Source: Pseudomonadota bacterium | GTDB taxonomy: Bacteria; Pseudomonadota; Alphaproteobacteria; Rhizobiales; Xanthobacteraceae | Assembly: GCA_023451825.1 (NCBI GenBank) | Contig: JAEXYA010000050.1 | Span: 1-64,000, forward strand | Direction: 5' to 3' | DNA: 64,000 nucleotides | Shown here: in pieces, positions 60,082-64,000 of the stretch | How the letters are laid out: each line of letters starts with the position of its first letter | Numbering within the stretch: the first letter of the stretch is position 1 | Translations under genes and position numbers: made by a program | The notes under the pieces: model-generated | Database searches by the model: none | What the model saw: only the letters and a program-made list of their open reading frames with translations | Told to the model about the DNA's origin: nothing

Positions 60082-60471
60082 CTCGGCTTCCCGATAAGTC
60101 GGTCAAGTCCGGCCAACGCATCAGAAACGGGGGAAGCAATCAAGCAGTGGTAGGGATTGCTGTTAACGGCCGCACGCCAATGCGTGGATGCCTATGAATT
60201 GGTGCCCCTGGCCGGGATCGAACCAGCACTCCTTTCGGAACTCGATTTTGAGTCGAGCGCGTCTACCAATTCCACCACAGGGGCCATCGGACGCCGAAAC
60301 CCGTCGTCGCGAAGTGGGCGGAATATAACCGGGACTATCTCCGGGTCAACCGGCGAAAAGACGGGAAAATCGCCCTGCGCACAGCCGGTTGATGTCGGCA
60401 GTGTGATCTTACGATGTCTCGACAGTCCAGCGACCCCGCGATAGGACCCGATCAGCATCCCGGAGAGCCAT
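60082..60471. other. Intergenic region containing tRNA-Leu
   Basis: The 390 bases between the glycosidase-like start and dsbB hold a tRNA-Leu gene at 60200-60284. Open frames crossing the tRNA on both strands are judged non-coding. GGAGAG before 60472 is the dsbB ribosome-binding site. Nothing else recognisable. Confidence 0.7.
60200..60284 (-). tRNA. tRNA-Leu (anticodon CAA)
   Basis: On the minus strand the gene runs GCCCCTG ... CAGGGGC-A-CCA, a perfect 7-bp acceptor stem with encoded CCA. The anticodon stem CTCGA/TCGAG holds loop CTCAAAA, giving anticodon CAA (reads UUG). The variable arm is long, TTCCGAAAGGAG, as expected for leucine. GGTTCGATCC is the T arm. Confidence 0.97.
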
Positions 60472-61005
60472 GTGACCGCCGTTTCATCCTCGCCCGCCAC
60501 CTCGACCGGTTCGAACCCCGCATTCACGGCGGCTGTTGCCGTGGCGGTCATTGCCGTCGCCACCATCGCCGGCGCCTGGTTCTTCCAGCTTGTGCTCGAC
60601 ATTCGGCCGTGCCCGCTCTGCCTCGAACAGCGCTATGCCTATTATCTGGCGATCCCGCTGGCCATCCTGGTGGCGATCGCTGCCGGCCGTGGCGCACCAC
60701 GCGGTGTGCTGGTGGCGGGCCTCGTGATCCTGACGCTGGCGGCGCTCGCCAATGCGGTGCTCGCGGGCTATCACACCGGCGTGGAATGGAAGTTCTGGCA
60801 GGGGCCGACCGATTGCTCCGGCCCGATCGTCGATTTCGGCAAGGCCGGCAGCCTGCTGCAGCAGCTCGACACGGTCAAAGTGATCCGCTGCGACGAGGTG
60901 CAGTGGCGGTTCCTGGGCTTGTCGCTCGCCGGCTACAACGTACTGATCTCTTTGCTGATGGCGGCGCTCGCCGGATGGGGCGCGGCGAAAGCGGCACAGC
61001 GCTAG
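60472..61005 (+). CDS. dsbB: Disulfide bond formation protein B
   Basis: The 177-residue inner-membrane protein oxidises DsbA and passes electrons to quinone. The first active pair is Cys47-Pro-Leu-Cys50; the second is Cys115 and Cys140 in the other periplasmic loop. Four membrane helices are visible. GTG at 60472 follows GGAGAG. Its stop overlaps the stop of the convergent AbrB gene by two bases inside a four-base shared region. Confidence 0.93.
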   Translation: MTAVSSSPATSTGSNPAFTAAVAVAVIAVATIAGAWFFQLVLDIRPCPLCLEQRYAYYLAIPLAILVAIAAGRGAPRGVLVAGLVILTLAALANAVLAGYHTGVEWKFWQGPTDCSGPIVDFGKAGSLLQQLDTVKVIRCDEVQWRFLGLSLAGYNVLISLLMAALAGWGAAKAAQR

Positions 61006-62072
61006 TCGTCGATATCGTCCTGCGCCTTGCCGAACAGGTGGACGATCCCAGGCGTGACGATCGACACATAGATGAAGCGCGACAGGTGATGCGCGCCGAC
61101 GAAGATCGGGTCGATATGCAGCGTCAGCGCCAGCGCCAGCATCGCGTCCATGGCGCCCGGCGCGAAAGCGACGACGATATCGCTGAGCTTCACGGTCGTC
61201 GTCAGCGCGACGATGGCGACGAACACCGCCGAGATGGCGATGGCCACCGAGAAGGAGCCGAGCGCAGCCCAGACATGGCTCAGAATCGTGCGCGGCGAGA
61301 TCTTGCCGAAGCGCGAGCCGATCAGGCTGCCGATGCCGACAAGGGCGGTGATATAGGCCCATTGCGGCAGGGTGCCATGGACCCAGCCGGCGCCATGCAG
61401 CACCGATGACGCCATCATGGCGCCGAACATCCAGCTGGCGGGAAAACGGATCCACTTCATCACCAGCGATACGGCAACCGCCGCCGCAGCCAGTTCGAGC
61501 AGCGCCAAAGGCGTCGCTTCCGGTCCGCGCGATGGCAGCGGGCCATGGCCCATCAGCCCGGTCGCCGCGAGCAGCAGCGGCACCATGCCGGTGAGGATGA
61601 TGACGCGAAAAATCTGCACCACGGCGATGCCCGCCACATCCGCATTGCGTTCGGTGGCGAGCATGATGATCTGCGACAGCGCGCCCGGGCTGCCGGCGAG
61701 CAGCGCCGAGGTGCGGTCCCAGCCATGGACGCGCTGCAGATAGATGCTGCTGCCGAAAGTGGCGCAGAAGGTCGCCAGCGCCAGCAGCGCGATGGTCACG
61801 GGATAGGCGGCGAGATTGTGCACCATTTCCGGCGACACCATCGAGCCAAGCGACAGGCCCAGTGTCATCAAGATGATATGAGCCATGGGCTGCGGCAGGC
61901 CCACGGGGCGGCCGGAAATGCCATAGGCGGCGACGGCGATCATGGCGCCCGAGATGAGGCCGCCCGGCAATTCCGCCCAATAGAAAAGCGCCCCGCCGAG
62001 CGTGCCAAGGAGCAGCGTCTCGATGGTGGTGCGGGTCTGCAAAAGGCTGGGAAGGGCGAAAGGCAGGGACAT
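61002..62072 (-). CDS. AbrB family membrane protein (putative transporter)
   Basis: The 356-residue protein has about ten membrane helices in two similar halves (AbrB duplication, PF05145). GALFYWAELPGGLISGAMIAVA and SPGALSQIIMLATERNADV are family segments, and PGAMDAMLALALTLHIDP is the matching second half. It was once called an ammonia monooxygenase-type regulator, but is a membrane protein of unknown substrate. Start at 62072 (MSLPFALPS); the longer frame adds a non-membrane extension. Confidence 0.9.
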   Translation of the reverse strand: MSLPFALPSLLQTRTTIETLLLGTLGGALFYWAELPGGLISGAMIAVAAYGISGRPVGLPQPMAHIILMTLGLSLGSMVSPEMVHNLAAYPVTIALLALATFCATFGSSIYLQRVHGWDRTSALLAGSPGALSQIIMLATERNADVAGIAVVQIFRVIILTGMVPLLLAATGLMGHGPLPSRGPEATPLALLELAAAAVAVSLVMKWIRFPASWMFGAMMASSVLHGAGWVHGTLPQWAYITALVGIGSLIGSRFGKISPRTILSHVWAALGSFSVAIAISAVFVAIVALTTTVKLSDIVVAFAPGAMDAMLALALTLHIDPIFVGAHHLSRFIYVSIVTPGIVHLFGKAQDDIDD

Positions 62073-62182
62073 TCGGCAGCGGCTCGAGGAGCCCGCTTTA
62101 TGACAAAGTCCGGACCGGGCGACAAATGCGTCCCGGTCTACCTGTCCCTCGCTTTCGCAGGTGAGGGACAGGTAGATCACGC

Positions 62183-62443
62183 TTAGTTGGTCTTCATGCC
62201 CTTTTTGCATTCCGAGCGGAATTTGCGGCGGGCGTCGCCATGCAGGTTCTTGGCGTCGGCCTGTTTGGAGCATTCCAGCGAGGCGGCGGTGCGGGGCTTC
62301 TCCGCCTTGCTGTCGGCAGGCGCCATCTTGCTGGCCGGGGCCATCTTCTGGTCGCCGGTTGCCGGCGCCTGCGCGCCCGCAGCACCGATCAGCATGACGG
62401 AAGCGAAGGCGGCAGTGGCAAGGCTGGTAACGAAACGGGTCAT
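62183..62443 (-). CDS. PsiF family periplasmic protein
   Basis: The 86-residue product has a signal peptide ending near AGA-QAPA, a short Lys/Ala/Pro linker, and one PsiF module with paired cysteines (LECSKQADAKNLHGDARRKF, then Cys). PsiF was found as a phosphate-starvation-inducible protein in E. coli; function unknown. It diverges from the related gene at 62629. Confidence 0.88.
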   Translation of the reverse strand: MTRFVTSLATAAFASVMLIGAAGAQAPATGDQKMAPASKMAPADSKAEKPRTAASLECSKQADAKNLHGDARRKFRSECKKGMKTN

Positions 62444-62628
62444 GGTGACACCTCTTCTTTCGGGGATGGGCAGCCTGCTGACGCCGGGCTGAACCGCAGG
62501 TGAATGAACTACAATTCGCTCCGGCATCCGATCACGATATATTTTCGCGACAAGGCGCGTTCTCGTTGCCGTTGAATGCGGCGGCGCTAGGATAGTGCTG
62601 TCATTTGCGTATCCAGGGAGAAGACCAC

Positions 62629-63114
62629 ATGACGAAACACATCGCTCTTGCCAATGTTTTTGCCAGTGCCTTTGTAATCTCCGGAATGGCGATGCTGGCC
62701 GCTCAGCCAGCCCATGCACTCACCGCCGCGGAATGCAGCGCAAAGTATCAGGCGGCAAAAACCGCCGGTACCCTCAACGGCCAGAAATGGAATGACTTCC
62801 GCAAGGCCGAATGCGGCGCCAGCGCCGCGGCAACTCCGACGGCAACCGCGCCGGCTGCCGATGCGAAACCAGCCGCCGCGCCGAAGACGGCCACTACCGC
62901 AGCGGCACCCGCCGTGCCATCCGGCCCGGCGACTTTCCCGACCGCAGTCGATCCGAAATACGCCAAGGAGACCGCCGGCAAGCAGCGCATGCACACATGT
63001 GTGGATCAGTACAACGCCAACAAAGCGAGCAATGCCAATGGTGGCATGAAGTGGATCCAGAAGGGTGGCGGCTACTACAGCGAATGCACCAAGCGCCTGA
63101 AGGGCGCAGCCTGA
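62629..63114 (+). CDS. Secreted protein with two Cys-pair helical-hairpin modules (PsiF-like)
   Basis: The 161-residue product has a signal peptide ending AHA-LTAAE. Module 1 runs from ECSAKYQAAKTAGTLNGQKW to KAEC; an Ala/Pro/Thr linker follows (68-110), then module 2 from CVDQYNANKASNANGGMKW to SEC. Both share Cys - helix - Gly-x-(K)W - Cys, and resemble the PsiF module of the divergent neighbour. GGGAG precedes the ATG. Function unknown. Confidence 0.82.
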   Translation: MTKHIALANVFASAFVISGMAMLAAQPAHALTAAECSAKYQAAKTAGTLNGQKWNDFRKAECGASAAATPTATAPAADAKPAAAPKTATTAAAPAVPSGPATFPTAVDPKYAKETAGKQRMHTCVDQYNANKASNANGGMKWIQKGGGYYSECTKRLKGAA

Positions 63115-63192
63115 TCACATCAGCCGTGCAATCAGGCTGATCGACATATTCCGCTCCGCGGGCGATAACGCCGCATCATCCGCGGAGCTTTC

Positions 63193-63579
63193 ATGATTGC
63201 CAGTCTTTGTCTGATCCTGCTGTGCCAGCTTGCCGGCGAGATCATCGTGCGCAGTGTGGGATTGCCCGTTCCCGGTCCTGTGTTCGGGATGTTGTTGCTG
63301 TTTATCCTGCTGTTGCTGCGTGACCGGGCTTCGTTGTTTGCCATCGGCCCATTGCAGGGTGGTGGTGTCGAAAACGCCGCCAAGGGACTGCTCGCGCATC
63401 TGTCCCTGATGTTCATCCCGGCCGGCGTCGGCGTCGTGCAGCGTCTCGATCTGCTTGCCGAACACGGCGCGGCCATTGTGGGCGTATTGGCAATCTCCGT
63501 GGTCATCACATTGCTAGTCACGGTCGGCACGTTTCTTGTCATCAGCCGCCTGATGGCGCGTGGGCGCGCGGCGTCATGA
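63193..63579 (+). CDS. CidA/LrgA family holin-like protein
   Basis: The 128-residue protein has four membrane helices. PVPGPVFGMLLLFILLL and LLAHLSLMFIPAGVGVV are family hallmarks. In Gram-positive bacteria CidA/LrgA control murein hydrolase export; in proteobacteria and plants relatives act as pyruvate or glycolate carriers with LrgB. Its stop overlaps the lrgB start by four bases (ATGA). Confidence 0.93.
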   Translation: MIASLCLILLCQLAGEIIVRSVGLPVPGPVFGMLLLFILLLLRDRASLFAIGPLQGGGVENAAKGLLAHLSLMFIPAGVGVVQRLDLLAEHGAAIVGVLAISVVITLLVTVGTFLVISRLMARGRAAS

Positions 63580-64000
63580 ATTCCAATCCCTTCGCATTAT
63601 GGGTCTATCTCTCGCAGCAGCCACTGCTCTGGCTGACCGTGACGATGTTCGTCTATGCCACGGCCGACGCGCTGTCGCTGGCGACGGGCCGGCATCCCTT
63701 CGCGAACCCCGTATTTCACTCGATGTGGATCCTTGCAGTCTTCCTGCTGCTGACCGGCACGTCCTACACCACCTATTTCAGCGGCGCGCAGTTCGTGCAT
63801 TTCCTGCTCGGTCCGGCCACGGTGGCGCTGGCCGTCCCGCTTTACGAAAATCGCAAGACGGTGCTTGCCGCGATCGTTCCGATGCTGGGAGCGCTGGTCG
63901 TCGGCTGCATCACCGCCATTGTCTCCGTGGTGCTGCTGGCGCGCGCCTTCGGCCTGCCGGATAAAGTCACGCTGTCGCTGGCGCCGAAATCGGTCACCGC
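63576..64000 (+). CDS. LrgB family protein (5' part, cut by window end)
   Basis: The first 141 codons of an LrgB/CidB membrane protein start at 63576 (MNSNPFALWVYLSQQPLLWL). FLLGPATVALAVPLYENR and LSLAPKSVT are LrgB signatures. The gene continues beyond 64000. It is coupled to the CidA/LrgA gene by a four-base overlap, forming the usual two-component membrane system. Confidence 0.93.
   Translation, partial: MNSNPFALWVYLSQQPLLWLTVTMFVYATADALSLATGRHPFANPVFHSMWILAVFLLLTGTSYTTYFSGAQFVHFLLGPATVALAVPLYENRKTVLAAIVPMLGALVVGCITAIVSVVLLARAFGLPDKVTLSLAPKSVT

Noticed and set aside
60157..60444. Possible 95-residue protein across the tRNA-Leu gene
   Set aside because: The sequence is explained by the tRNA; the frame is accidental.
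63560..63964. Open frame of 134 codons at the window end
   Set aside because: The frame starting at 63576 encodes a clear LrgB protein, so this is its shadow.
1..64000. CRISPR arrays, integrases, transposases or prophage genes
   Set aside because: No regularly spaced direct repeats and no mobile-element protein were found; the interspersed repeats are palindromic and irregularly spaced.

Overview
The window is a GC-rich alphaproteobacterial chromosome segment. Gene content and order point to the Bradyrhizobium / Rhodopseudomonas / Afipia / Tardiphaga group (Nitrobacteraceae): ispH-thrB-rnhA, a TrcR (DUF1013) regulator, argJ-mutT, comF-grxC-nitrilase-DUF1178, an orphan hisE, TAXI/Bug-type solute receptors and an NdvA-like glucan exporter. 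The genus is inferred from layout and protein style, not from a marker search. I see no prophage, integrase, transposase or CRISPR array; this is core chromosome with many short palindromic repeats.

Layout. 0-4.7 kb: amidohydrolase, cytoplasmic gamma-glutamyltransferase-like enzyme and acyl-CoA synthetase. 4.7-6 kb: DmeR-DmeF cobalt/nickel efflux cassette. 6-11 kb: prkA-DUF444-spoVR stress operon (minus strand). 11.3-13.8 kb: comF-grxC-nitrilase-DUF1178 operon (minus). 13.9-16.6 kb: methyltransferase, then mutT and argJ. 16.6-20.2 kb: two small secreted proteins, a Bug receptor and an MFS transporter. 20.4-26.2 kb: TRAP-TAXI locus with three TAXI receptors around one fused permease. 26.2-30 kb: propionyl-CoA synthetase, lipoprotein, OmpW and a mini-PhnA. 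30.3-33.7 kb: TrcR, ispH-thrB-rnhA. 33.8-41.8 kb: peroxiredoxin, DUF924, FadD, DD-carboxypeptidase, NdvA and an ABC receptor, all on the minus strand. 42-46.2 kb: small secreted proteins, HisE, DedA, nitronate monooxygenase and a thioesterase. 46.3-49.8 kb: a KaiC-like ATPase translationally coupled to a hybrid histidine kinase. 50-55.3 kb: Pit phosphate transporter, ZntB and an OprB porin. 55.3-60.1 kb: LLM oxidoreductase, a zinc-type COG0523 GTPase behind a Zur-like operator, an alpha/beta hydrolase and a Tat-exported glycosidase-like protein. 60.2-64 kb: tRNA-Leu(CAA), dsbB, AbrB-type membrane protein, two PsiF-like proteins and lrgA-lrgB (cut by the window end).

The most unusual signal lies between the genes. 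About two dozen palindromic elements in at least eight sequence families (called A to H here) sit mostly a few bases beyond stop codons. Families A, B, C, E, H and part of G share one design: a stem that differs between families but stays paired, capped by a loop carrying AGCGNAGCG or a close variant. Three elements supply the TAG stop codon of the neighbouring gene. In several copies an extra hairpin sits in the loop, and in family D the inner hairpin differs in each of the four half-elements while remaining self-complementary.
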